Shown here: positions 1 to 6,018 of the stretch, one piece after another | Layout: every line of letters starts with the position of its first letter | How positions within the stretch are numbered: the first letter of the stretch is position 1 | Notes under the pieces: model-generated | The model's database searches: none | The model's input: the letters and a program-made list of their open reading frames with translations, nothing else | What the model was told of the DNA's origin: nothing | Translations under genes and position numbers: made by a program | NCBI GenBank assembly: GCA_026396455.1 | Contig: JAPLWT010000032.1 | Coordinates: 1 to 18,950, forward strand | Length of the DNA stretch: 18,950 bases | DNA from: Microcaldota archaeon | GTDB taxonomy: Archaea; Micrarchaeota; Micrarchaeia; Burarchaeales; Fermentimicrarchaeaceae | Direction: 5' to 3'

Positions 1-2
1 AG

Positions 3-476
3 GAGTTGTTCAGCACTATGCAGGTCATCCGCAGTGCAGGTTTCCAAACTGTAATAGCAAGTACTAGGATGGGGCAGGCAACTGGGATGCTCGGCGGCAA
101 AGTAACCCCTGACATCCTGGTTTCAGAAGCGAATGTGAAAGATTATAGGGCAGTTGTTTTCATAGGGGGGCAGGGGGTGGAGACGAATAACCTGCCAGAA
201 AATCCGGATGTTGTAAAGCTGGCGAGGGATGCAAACACCTCTGGAAAAATCATAGGCGCAATATGCATAGCACCTAGAATACTCGCAAGTGCCGGAGTGG
301 TGAAGGGAAAGAGAGTGACAGCATTTGATGATAACACTACTATATCCGATCTAAAGCGTGCAGGAGCAGTGTATACCGGAAATCCGCTTGAGAAGGACGG
401 CATGCTGATAACAGCCGATGGACCGTCATCGGCCGTAAAATTCGGAGAGGAGATAGTCAGAGCTCTGGGGGGATAA
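3..476 (+). CDS. DJ-1/PfpI family protein (5' end outside window)
   Basis: The reading frame is already open at the window edge. The first visible residues are Glu-Leu-Phe, which match the middle of the family's N-terminal acidic 'E-L' motif, so about 15-25 N-terminal residues are missing and the TTG at position 6 is not the start. The nucleophile-elbow cysteine is the TGC at 264-266 in the motif AICIAP, followed by the usual 'LASAGVVKGKRVT' stretch. The family has a flavodoxin-like fold and includes cysteine peptidase-like, glyoxalase/deglycase and redox-sensing members. Histidine, which often follows the cysteine in PfpI peptidases, is replaced by isoleucine, so protease activity is doubtful. 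The gene ends 2 bases before the next gene, suggesting cotranscription. The family is secure, the reaction is not. Confidence 0.88.
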   Translation, partial: ELFSTMQVIRSAGFQTVIASTRMGQATGMLGGKVTPDILVSEANVKDYRAVVFIGGQGVETNNLPENPDVVKLARDANTSGKIIGAICIAPRILASAGVVKGKRVTAFDDNTTISDLKRAGAVYTGNPLEKDGMLITADGPSSAVKFGEEIVRALGG

Positions 477-478
477 AA

Positions 479-745
479 ATGAGCGAATATATGAGTGGTT
501 TTAACTTGCTTGTGGGAGTATCCACAGTAATATTTGCGCTAGGATTGGCACTGATATCCTTCTTGGCTTACAAGAAGAACAGGAGGAGGATTATACTCTT
601 TGTCTGTCTTGCGTTTGTCGCCTACTTTGCTAGGAGTCTGATAAACCTCGGTAGCGCCGGGAGTTCAATACTAGCGCTTTCTCTCTCGAACATCTTGGAC
701 TTCCTAACCTTGGCCCTGATATTCTCAGCGGTGGTGAAGGAGTGA
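479..745 (+). CDS. small integral membrane protein (about three TM segments), unknown function
   Basis: An 88-residue hydrophobic protein. Three likely membrane helices lie at about residues 8-30, 36-56 and 63-85, with the basic loop KKNRRR between the first two, which predicts that loop on the cytoplasmic side. I recognise no family motif. A G-rich Shine-Dalgarno-like stretch lies just before the ATG. The gene starts 2 bases after the DJ-1 family gene and ends 6 bases before the winged-helix regulator. The three are almost certainly one transcript. A small membrane protein next to a double winged-helix protein suggests a membrane sensor/partner and regulator pair, but this is inferred only from position. 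Confidence 0.75.
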   Translation: MSEYMSGFNLLVGVSTVIFALGLALISFLAYKKNRRRIILFVCLAFVAYFARSLINLGSAGSSILALSLSNILDFLTLALIFSAVVKE

Positions 746-751
746 TTTGAA

Positions 752-1264
752 ATGAGGGTCCAGGGGCTGGAACAGCGCCAGCAGATATACGAGCACATCC
801 TGCGTTTCCCGGGAAGCCATTTCAGGGAGATACAGCGAGATCTAAAACTGCCAGTGGGCACGCTGCAGTACCATCTCGCCAATCTTCGCAGGGATGAGCT
901 GATAATTCAGAAGAAGGATGGGGAGTACGTGAGGTATTATGCCATAGGACTTTTCACAGATAGAGAGAAGAAGCTGCTCTCGCTGCTGAGGCAGAGCCAA
1001 ATACGCCACATTGCCGTCCTGCTTCTTACAAACGAAGAGCTCAACCATAAGAGAATAGTGGCAGAGCTCCAGCTATCTCCTGCTACTACCTCGTGGTATC
1101 TTGACAAGATGCTTGAGTCAAAGCTCGTTAAGAAAAAAAGGAAAGGAAAAGAGGTGATCTACTCCGTAGCACGGCCAGATGAGATCGCGAAAGTGCTGAT
1201 CACCTATCGCTCGAGCTTCCTTGATGATATAGTTGATAGGTTCATAGAGATATGGGAGAGATAA
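752..1264 (+). CDS. transcriptional regulator with two tandem winged-helix domains
   Basis: A 170-residue soluble protein. The first winged helix spans about residues 5-70: an 'R.IYEHILRFPGSHFREIQRD' type first helix, recognition helix around LPVGTLQYHLANLRR, then a wing KKDGEYVRYY. The second spans about 75-150 with the same order: REKKLLSLLR, recognition helix around SPATTSWYLDKML, wing KKKRKGKEVIYS. This duplicated layout is common in archaeal ArsR/MarR-like regulators. No sensor domain or metal-binding cysteine cluster is visible. The ATG at 752 is preceded by GGTGAAGGAGTGA, a good ribosome site. Its target is unknown; the membrane gene just upstream and the DUF63 gene just downstream are natural candidates for functional partners. 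Confidence 0.85.
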   Translation: MRVQGLEQRQQIYEHILRFPGSHFREIQRDLKLPVGTLQYHLANLRRDELIIQKKDGEYVRYYAIGLFTDREKKLLSLLRQSQIRHIAVLLLTNEELNHKRIVAELQLSPATTSWYLDKMLESKLVKKKRKGKEVIYSVARPDEIAKVLITYRSSFLDDIVDRFIEIWER

Positions 1265-1266
1265 CC

Positions 1267-2145
1267 ATGGATTTCGGCGAGTTCATCAAAAATTACTTCA
1301 TCAATCCAGTCAACGACAGGAGCGGCTATAATATCATCAATACAGTCATCTACGCCCTGATAGCCCTTTTCTTCGCATTCATCTTCTTCAAAATACTGAA
1401 AAAGGAGAAAGTGAAAATAGACAAAAAGTTTGTGCTTTGCGTCATTTCATTCGTCATATTGGGCTCAACGGTCCGAGTAGTGACAGATGCAACTGGGGAT
1501 GTTGCAGCAGGCCTGCCAAACCACTTCCTTGCGAACAGCTCCTATCTTCTTGGGCTGTATGGGGTGGTAGGAAGCTTGCACCTGTACGATTACGGGTTTC
1601 TGACCACAACTCCAGGCATATACGTAATAATAGGCTCCCTGACTTTCCTCTCAATCCTGCTTTTCAACAGGATGAAAAAAATGGAGTTGCTTCCAAAACT
1701 TGTTGCTGTGCTCATCCTGCTGCATCTTGTATTACTACTCCCCCTCATGAAAAACTGGTCATACCTCCTGTTGGTTATTGCGCTGGCAGCCGTGGGAACG
1801 TTGGTGGGTAGGTTAATACTGCAGAAAATGAAACTGGAACCTGCCATCACGCAGCAGATAGTGATATTGTCGCATTCGCTTGACGGTGCTGCGTCCTATG
1901 TGGCGATAGACCTTTTCAGCGGAAAATATTTTGAGCAGCATGTCCTGAGCAATGCTTTGGGAGTGTTTTTTGGGAGTATGTTCGCATTCTACGTAATAAA
2001 AGTACTGTTCTCAACCCTTGCGGTGTATCTGGTTGAGAGTTCCAACGATGCCAGAGAGGATAAAAACTACGTTCTCCTGCTTCTGATAATATTCGGTCTG
2101 GCACCTGGTGTCAGGGATTTACTAAGGCTTCTGGCAGGTGTTTAA
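1267..2145 (+). CDS. DUF63 family membrane protein
   Basis: A polytopic membrane protein of 292 residues with about seven to eight hydrophobic helices. The N-terminus matches the archaeal DUF63 (PF01889) pattern: an 'FI.NYFI.P' start, then a GYN..NT.IYA motif, a basic KILKKEKVKID loop, and a 'GSTVRVVTDA' motif in the second helix. I place the start at ATG 1267 rather than the in-frame ATG at 1252, because GGGAGAG at 1255-1260 is correctly spaced for 1267 and the protein then begins as family members do. The reading frame of the winged-helix gene ends at 1264. The family is uncharacterised biochemically; I assign no function. The stop codon directly abuts the start of dphB. Confidence 0.88.
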   Translation: MDFGEFIKNYFINPVNDRSGYNIINTVIYALIALFFAFIFFKILKKEKVKIDKKFVLCVISFVILGSTVRVVTDATGDVAAGLPNHFLANSSYLLGLYGVVGSLHLYDYGFLTTTPGIYVIIGSLTFLSILLFNRMKKMELLPKLVAVLILLHLVLLLPLMKNWSYLLLVIALAAVGTLVGRLILQKMKLEPAITQQIVILSHSLDGAASYVAIDLFSGKYFEQHVLSNALGVFFGSMFAFYVIKVLFSTLAVYLVESSNDAREDKNYVLLLLIIFGLAPGVRDLLRLLAGV

Positions 2146-2892
2146 GTGTATCTTGTATTTGTTGGAATGGGGATATGGAACGAGAAGGATATCAGCATGA
2201 GAGGGCTTGAGGAGCTTAGGAACTGCGATGTGGTTTTTGCTGAGGGATACACCGGAAGGATGCAGGAAGGCTCCCTGAAGCGCCTCGAGGCGCTTATTGG
2301 CAAGAAGATAATTATTCTCCCCAGAGAAGAAGTGGAGGAAGAGAAGAGAATACTGAATGAAGCCGTTTCAAAGAAGGTCGCCCTACTAGTCCCTGGAGAT
2401 CCGATGATTTCGACAACGCATATTTCGCTCAAACTTTCTGCAGAAAAAATGGGCATGGAGACAAAGGTCGTGCATTCCTCCTCGATAATCACCGCCGCAA
2501 TTGGAGAGTGCGGTCTGCAGGTATACAAGCTTGGCAAACCCTGCACGCTTGCAATCTGGAGCAAAGGGTACGAGCCAACAAGTAGCTATGACGTCATTGT
2601 GGATAATATTGAGAGAGGCTTGCATTCCGTAGTCTTTCTTGATCTGAAGGGGAGATGCATGGAAGCATCTGAAGCCATTGAGCAGCTGCTAAGAATTGAC
2701 AAAAGCAGGCAGAGGCTTAAGGGGTTGAGTGCAGTTGTGCTCAGCAGGGTAGGCAGCAAGGAGCAGAAGATAACTTACGGAAAGGCAGACGCACTTTTGA
2801 AGGCAAACCTCGGCAAAGCCCCGTTTATATTGGTCATACCTGGCAAACTGCACTTCGTGGAGGAGGAAGCCCTCCAGCGCTTCGCGATATAA
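2146..2892 (+). CDS. dphB: diphthine synthase (diphthamide methyltransferase)
   Basis: This 248-residue protein is the archaeal SAM-dependent methyltransferase of diphthamide synthesis. It trimethylates the 3-amino-3-carboxypropyl group on the conserved histidine of elongation factor 2 in the cytoplasm. Visible family features: the N-terminal 'FVGMG' strand-turn followed by 'DISMRGLEEL', the 'FAEGYT' motif, the GDP motif at residues 84-86 followed by 'TTH', and 'GLQVYKLGKPC' further on. Length is normal for the family. The start is GTG at 2146, directly after the TAA of the DUF63 gene, with GGCAGGTG about 7 bases upstream. This implies translational coupling. No other diphthamide gene (dph2, dph6) is in the window. 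Confidence 0.95.
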   Translation: MYLVFVGMGIWNEKDISMRGLEELRNCDVVFAEGYTGRMQEGSLKRLEALIGKKIIILPREEVEEEKRILNEAVSKKVALLVPGDPMISTTHISLKLSAEKMGMETKVVHSSSIITAAIGECGLQVYKLGKPCTLAIWSKGYEPTSSYDVIVDNIERGLHSVVFLDLKGRCMEASEAIEQLLRIDKSRQRLKGLSAVVLSRVGSKEQKITYGKADALLKANLGKAPFILVIPGKLHFVEEEALQRFAI

Positions 2893-2894
2893 TG

Positions 2895-2902
2895 TTTAAA
2901 TA
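2895..2902 (+). promoter_or_regulatory. TATA box of the Cys-repeat lipoprotein gene
   Basis: TTTAAATA is centred about 26 bases before the ATG at 2925 in the short gap after dphB. That spacing puts the transcription start at or next to the start codon, so the mRNA is predicted to be leaderless. No Shine-Dalgarno is seen before this ATG, which agrees. Confidence 0.6.
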
Positions 2903-2924
2903 ACTCAGCTGCGTTATCCTCTTT

Positions 2925-3287
2925 ATGAAGTTGCAAGTACTTTTCCTATCAGCTCTTTTGCTCGGTTGCTGCGGGTTGATGGATATGCACTATATATGCG
3001 GGCAGGCTTCAGACCCGAATGTTAAGGACAAGTGCATGTCCTCTCTTGCGCTTTCGGACAGGAATGTCACAGAATGCGGAGAAGTTGGGAATGCTACGAT
3101 GAGGGAGTACTGCATAATGAGGGTAGCAATCGTAACGCTGGATGCTTCCAAATGTGTGCAAATGCAAACTTCTCTGGTGGACCAGTGCGCAAATGTTGTG
3201 GAGAGGATACAGCAGAACAACTCCTTTGCCTGCGTGGGCATTGCCGATAATGAGACCATGGAAGTCTGCAGGATAAGGGCGGGTTAG
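2925..3287 (+). CDS. predicted secreted lipoprotein with tandem cysteine repeats
   Basis: A 120-residue protein. Residues 1-14 form a short signal peptide ending in LLLGC, a lipobox with C15 as the likely lipidated residue. The rest contains cysteines at 25, 37, 51, 63, 77, 88, 103 and 115, with spacings of 12, 14, 12, 14, 11, 15 and 12. This makes about three and a half copies of a roughly 26-residue unit in which each later cysteine pair follows 'D/E-x-C'. Several N-glycosylation sequons (NVT, NAT, NET) also fit an exported protein. Similar cysteine-patterned exported proteins occur in archaeal genomes, but I cannot name a family. Disulfide formation outside the cell is inferred. A TATA box at 2895 predicts a leaderless transcript, and yjbQ begins 1 base after the stop. 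Confidence 0.75.
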   Translation: MKLQVLFLSALLLGCCGLMDMHYICGQASDPNVKDKCMSSLALSDRNVTECGEVGNATMREYCIMRVAIVTLDASKCVQMQTSLVDQCANVVERIQQNNSFACVGIADNETMEVCRIRAG

Positions 3288-3288
3288 C

Positions 3289-3687
3289 ATGCAGTTTTCG
3301 ATATCTACAAAAAAGAGAATAGAACTCGTCGACATAACCGAGCAGGTCGAGTATGCAGTAGAGAGGAGCGGAGCAAAGACGGGCATATGTAATGTGTATG
3401 CCCCGCATGCTACTGCTGCGATAGTGATAAATGAGTTTGAGCCGAACCTACAAAAAGACTTTGAGAAAGTTTTTGAGGCAATACTGCCGCGTGCTGATTA
3501 CATGCACGACCATATCGACAACAATGCATCTGCGCATCTGCTCAGCGGGCTTTTCGGTTGCGGCAGGACTATACCTATAGAAGAGGGGAAGCTGGCACTG
3601 GGAACCTGGCAGAGAATAATTTTCTGCGAGTTTGACGGCCCAAGGCCCCTGCGGAACATTCTTGTAACAATACTGAAATCTGAGTGA
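3289..3687 (+). CDS. YjbQ/UPF0047 family protein
   Basis: A 132-residue member of PF01894 at normal length. Visible motifs are PHATAAI near residue 40, the pair of histidines in 'DYMHDHIDNNASAHL' around residues 65-78, and the C-terminal 'GTWQRIIFCEFDGPR'. These histidines and acidic residues form a putative metal/active site in known structures. E. coli YjbQ shows weak thiamine phosphate synthase activity, but the physiological role of the family is unsettled. The ATG lies 1 base after the stop of the lipoprotein gene and NAD kinase starts 4 bases downstream, so the three probably share a transcript. The family call is secure, the substrate unknown. Confidence 0.93.
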   Translation: MQFSISTKKRIELVDITEQVEYAVERSGAKTGICNVYAPHATAAIVINEFEPNLQKDFEKVFEAILPRADYMHDHIDNNASAHLLSGLFGCGRTIPIEEGKLALGTWQRIIFCEFDGPRPLRNILVTILKSE

Positions 3688-3691
3688 TAAT

Positions 3692-4402
3692 ATGAGAATA
3701 CGAAGCGCTGTTGTTGTACCGAACCCCAAGAAGCAGCGAGCCGTGAGGCTGAAATCAAAGGTGGAGAGCTTCCTTGAGCAGCATGGAGTGAAGGTGAAGC
3801 AAGGAGGCGACATACTCATCACCATAGGCGGTGATGGGACAATGTTGTATAACAAAAAGAAGCACAGCCAGCCCATCTTTGGGATAGGGAGCGACAGGAG
3901 TTTTATCTGCCAGTCGAACTTCAAGAACTGGAGAAGCGTTCTCTCAAAAGTTTTGCGCAGGTGCAGGATTGAATGGAGGAGCATGCTCAGATGCAGAATC
4001 TCTGGGAGAACCCATGAGGATGCCCTGAACGAGATATGCATCATGGGCAGGGACCACAGAGTTATTGGAATCTCCCTCTCTTTCCTGGGCAGGCGAAAGA
4101 TTTTCAGGGCAGACGGGGTGCTTTTCTCAACCCCTACCGGCTCGACAGCATATGCCTATTCCGCCGGTGCCCCCAAGCTCAATCCACTGGCGGAGAAGTA
4201 CGAGATTGTTCCCGTGGCTTCCTACATGAGGGAGTTCAAACCTGTGGTAGTCTCGGATTCAACTGAATGCGAAGTCAAGGTGCTTGCAGGAAATGCCGAT
4301 TTGATGATAGACGGCCAGTTCATCCACCATGTCAAGCTGAACTCAAAAATCAAGGTTTTCAAGAGCAAGAGGAAACTGGGGCTTCTCAAGCCGAAAGCTT
4401 GA
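3692..4402 (+). CDS. nadK: NAD kinase
   Basis: This 236-residue protein phosphorylates NAD to NADP. It has the family's GGDGT motif at residues 46-50, the NE motif at 113-114 after 'EDAL', and the hallmark STPTGSTAY at 146-154 followed by SAGAP, where most members have SAGGP. A DGQ motif near 207-209 corresponds to the C-terminal beta-sandwich. The N-terminal lobe is short and the usual 'GFL' motif after GGDGT is not recognisable, so the protein is at the small end of the family. GTGAT just before the ATG resembles the archaeal Shine-Dalgarno. The gene follows yjbQ by 4 bases. Confidence 0.92.
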   Translation: MRIRSAVVVPNPKKQRAVRLKSKVESFLEQHGVKVKQGGDILITIGGDGTMLYNKKKHSQPIFGIGSDRSFICQSNFKNWRSVLSKVLRRCRIEWRSMLRCRISGRTHEDALNEICIMGRDHRVIGISLSFLGRRKIFRADGVLFSTPTGSTAYAYSAGAPKLNPLAEKYEIVPVASYMREFKPVVVSDSTECEVKVLAGNADLMIDGQFIHHVKLNSKIKVFKSKRKLGLLKPKA

Positions 4403-4434
4403 TTGTCGCAGTTGCACCTAACCTTCTCTGCGGG

Positions 4435-4443
4435 CTTTTTATA
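4435..4443 (+). promoter_or_regulatory. TATA box of the thioredoxin-fold gene
   Basis: TTTTTATAC is centred about 28 bases before the ATG at 4467, in the 64-base gap after nadK. Spacing predicts a leaderless or nearly leaderless mRNA. The rest of the gap shows no further structure. Confidence 0.55.
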
Positions 4444-4466
4444 CTAGGTATGCGGTAAGAGTAGCG

Positions 4467-4763
4467 ATGGACCCAATTTTCATAGAGATTATAACTTCTC
4501 CTAACTGTCCGCATTCCCCCCGGGCATTAAAACTTGCGAGGAAGCTCGTCTCAAAGTTCAAATTTCCCGTCATACTGCAGGAGTGCAGCATAGTGACTGA
4601 GGAGGGCCAGGCCAAGGCGTATGAATTCAATGTTGAGTCAACTCCCGCAATACTGATAAACGGCAGAGTAACTTTTGTTGGGGTCCCAACTGCGAATGAA
4701 CTGATGGATGCTGTGATGCAGGTAAAATCCAAAGAGGATTACCGGAATACTTATTTCTTCTGA
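4467..4763 (+). CDS. small thioredoxin/glutaredoxin-fold protein with CxxS motif
   Basis: A 98-residue protein with a thioredoxin-like fold: first strand 'FIEIITS', active-site loop C14-P-H-S17 at the start of the first helix, and the cis-proline loop STP (P60) followed by 'AILINGRVTFVGVP'. Archaeal small redoxins of this size usually carry CPHC or CPYC. Here the second cysteine is serine, so the protein is a monothiol type and cannot form the usual active-site disulfide. C40 is the only other cysteine. It may act as a glutathione/thiol-linked reductase, isomerase or binding protein; the partner is unknown. Its 3' end overlaps the 3' end of the convergent tyw1 gene by 13 bases. Confidence 0.82.
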   Translation: MDPIFIEIITSPNCPHSPRALKLARKLVSKFKFPVILQECSIVTEEGQAKAYEFNVESTPAILINGRVTFVGVPTANELMDAVMQVKSKEDYRNTYFF

Positions 4764-5722
4764 ATCAATCTATTTTTTTCTGCATCCCTATCCTTACAGA
4801 GAAGCACGACCCTGCTGTCAGCCCTCTCATCTGAAATAATATATCCTGTCTCTTTTGCAAGGTTCTCGGCAAATTCCTTTATGTCCTCATGGCTTGGCAT
4901 GTCGGAAAGTTCAAGCCCTCGGTTATACCTTGAACCACCAACAAAAACAAAACTCTTGGGTTCCACATAATCCGGCTCTGCCTTGAGAATGAGCTTTGCG
5001 TATCCTTCTGGCTTGAGCATGTTCAGCTTTCTTACGAGAGTAAGCCTCAGCACCCTCCTAGTTTTGAGGGATTTGAAAAGCTCAAGGGTCCTGTTAACCC
5101 CCTCCCAAGCCCCCCTTATCTTTGGTCTGCACGTTTTCAGGTATACCTCTTCATCAGGGGCCTCCAGAGACATGTAGAGTTGTGTCGGGAGGGTTTTCAA
5201 TCCTTCTATCTTTTCAGGCAGAGTTCCATTTGTAACGATAAACGTGCTCATCCCACTTTTATGGCATAGCTCCATGAACTCGGAGAGGAAAGGGTAGAGC
5301 GTGACTTCGCCAACAAGGCTTATGGCAACATGCGCAGGTTTGTTTGCTTCCTGCCATCTCTCCATATTAACGCTGGGGTTCCCCTTGTAGCCGGAAACTA
5401 TCCTCTTCTGCTCCCTCAGAAACCCTTCCAGCAGAGTTTCGGGGGAATCCCATTCCGGGGTGCTCGTCTCATCCCACGCCAGCCCCAAATCTTCAGGAGA
5501 TGTCCTCCAGCAGAACCGGCACGCCAGGTTGCAGCTTATCATAGTGGAGCACTGTATGCACCTCCAGCTATGTATTCCATAGAATGTGTGCTTGTAGCAG
5601 GTTCTCTTGCCAAGTATGCTCTCCCTCAGCCATTTGCAGCTCTTCACTGCCGAATGCTCCCCGACAATATGATACTGCTGCTTGCTTAGATGGGATGCAA
5701 GAGCTTGCGGAATGTATGGCAT
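4751..5722 (-). CDS. taw1: 4-demethylwyosine synthase, archaeal TYW1 (radical SAM)
   Basis: This enzyme joins pyruvate carbons to N1-methylguanosine-37 of tRNA-Phe to make the tricyclic wyosine base. Numbering from the ATG at 5722, the radical-SAM motif CxxxCxxC is C64, C68 and C71 in 'SCNLACRFCWR'. Three more cysteines, C29, C42 and C55, have the 13-residue spacing that ligates the second 4Fe-4S cluster in TYW1. The opening 'YHIVGEHSAVKSC' is typical of archaeal TYW1. I chose 5722 because the protein then matches the usual length and begins just before the conserved region, and GGTG lies 5 bases upstream. The frame stays open upstream to 5935, with ATGs at 5782 and 5803, so an N-terminal extension is possible (see findings). 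The flavodoxin domain of eukaryotic TYW1 is absent, as expected for archaea. Confidence 0.93.
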   Translation of the reverse strand: MPYIPQALASHLSKQQYHIVGEHSAVKSCKWLRESILGKRTCYKHTFYGIHSWRCIQCSTMISCNLACRFCWRTSPEDLGLAWDETSTPEWDSPETLLEGFLREQKRIVSGYKGNPSVNMERWQEANKPAHVAISLVGEVTLYPFLSEFMELCHKSGMSTFIVTNGTLPEKIEGLKTLPTQLYMSLEAPDEEVYLKTCRPKIRGAWEGVNRTLELFKSLKTRRVLRLTLVRKLNMLKPEGYAKLILKAEPDYVEPKSFVFVGGSRYNRGLELSDMPSHEDIKEFAENLAKETGYIISDERADSRVVLLCKDRDAEKNRLIQKK

Positions 5723-5900
5723 TGTAACACCATTGTGACATCCTACACATTTACGTGTTTTTTTTTTCAGCCCCTGTTTCATGGCGTATAGTTCCTGCTT
5801 CATTGACGTTGCTGTTGCAACATCTCTTTCCTTCTGCAAGGAATTGCAGGCGTTACTTCCGCTGTGCCCCAGCGTAGTGCTATCATCTACTGAAAGAGGG

Positions 5901-5909
5901 TATTTAAAT
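5901..5909 (-). promoter_or_regulatory. candidate TATA box for taw1
   Basis: ATTTAAATA on the minus strand predicts transcription starting near 5879. That is 76 bases before the ATG at 5803 and about 155 bases before the favoured start at 5722, so either taw1 has a long leader or translation starts further upstream. The core TTTAAA is palindromic, so strand is not proven by the motif alone. Confidence 0.4.
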
Positions 5910-5980
5910 GACACGGAGGGGTAACTTTCCAACAACTATTTTAGTAAGTTATCAATCCAGCTGTCCTAAGGAACTTATTG

Positions 5981-5991
5981 TTAAATATATA
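5981..5991 (+). promoter_or_regulatory. TATA box of the splicing endonuclease gene
   Basis: TTAAATATATA is centred about 33 bases before the ATG at 6019 and 24 before the alternative GTG at 6010. Transcription would start close to these codons, giving a leaderless or very short-leader mRNA. This is the main reason for rejecting the longer reading frame that begins at 5908. Confidence 0.6.
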
Positions 5992-6018
5992 CGTGCATAT
6001 TTATATTTAGTGAATAGA

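Noticed and set aside
5734..5748. CVGCH in the upstream extension of the taw1 frame, a possible haem-c attachment motif
   Set aside because: There is no signal peptide and the context is a cytoplasmic tRNA-modifying enzyme; the region may not even be translated. Chance match.
5758..5767. Run of ten T on the plus strand as a transcription terminator
   Set aside because: No plus-strand gene ends just before it; it is more simply the poly-A tract of the taw1 leader or extension.
5908..6018. 37-residue N-terminal extension of the splicing endonuclease
   Set aside because: The TATA box at 5981 lies inside it, so the mRNA cannot cover it; ATG 6019 fits the promoter.
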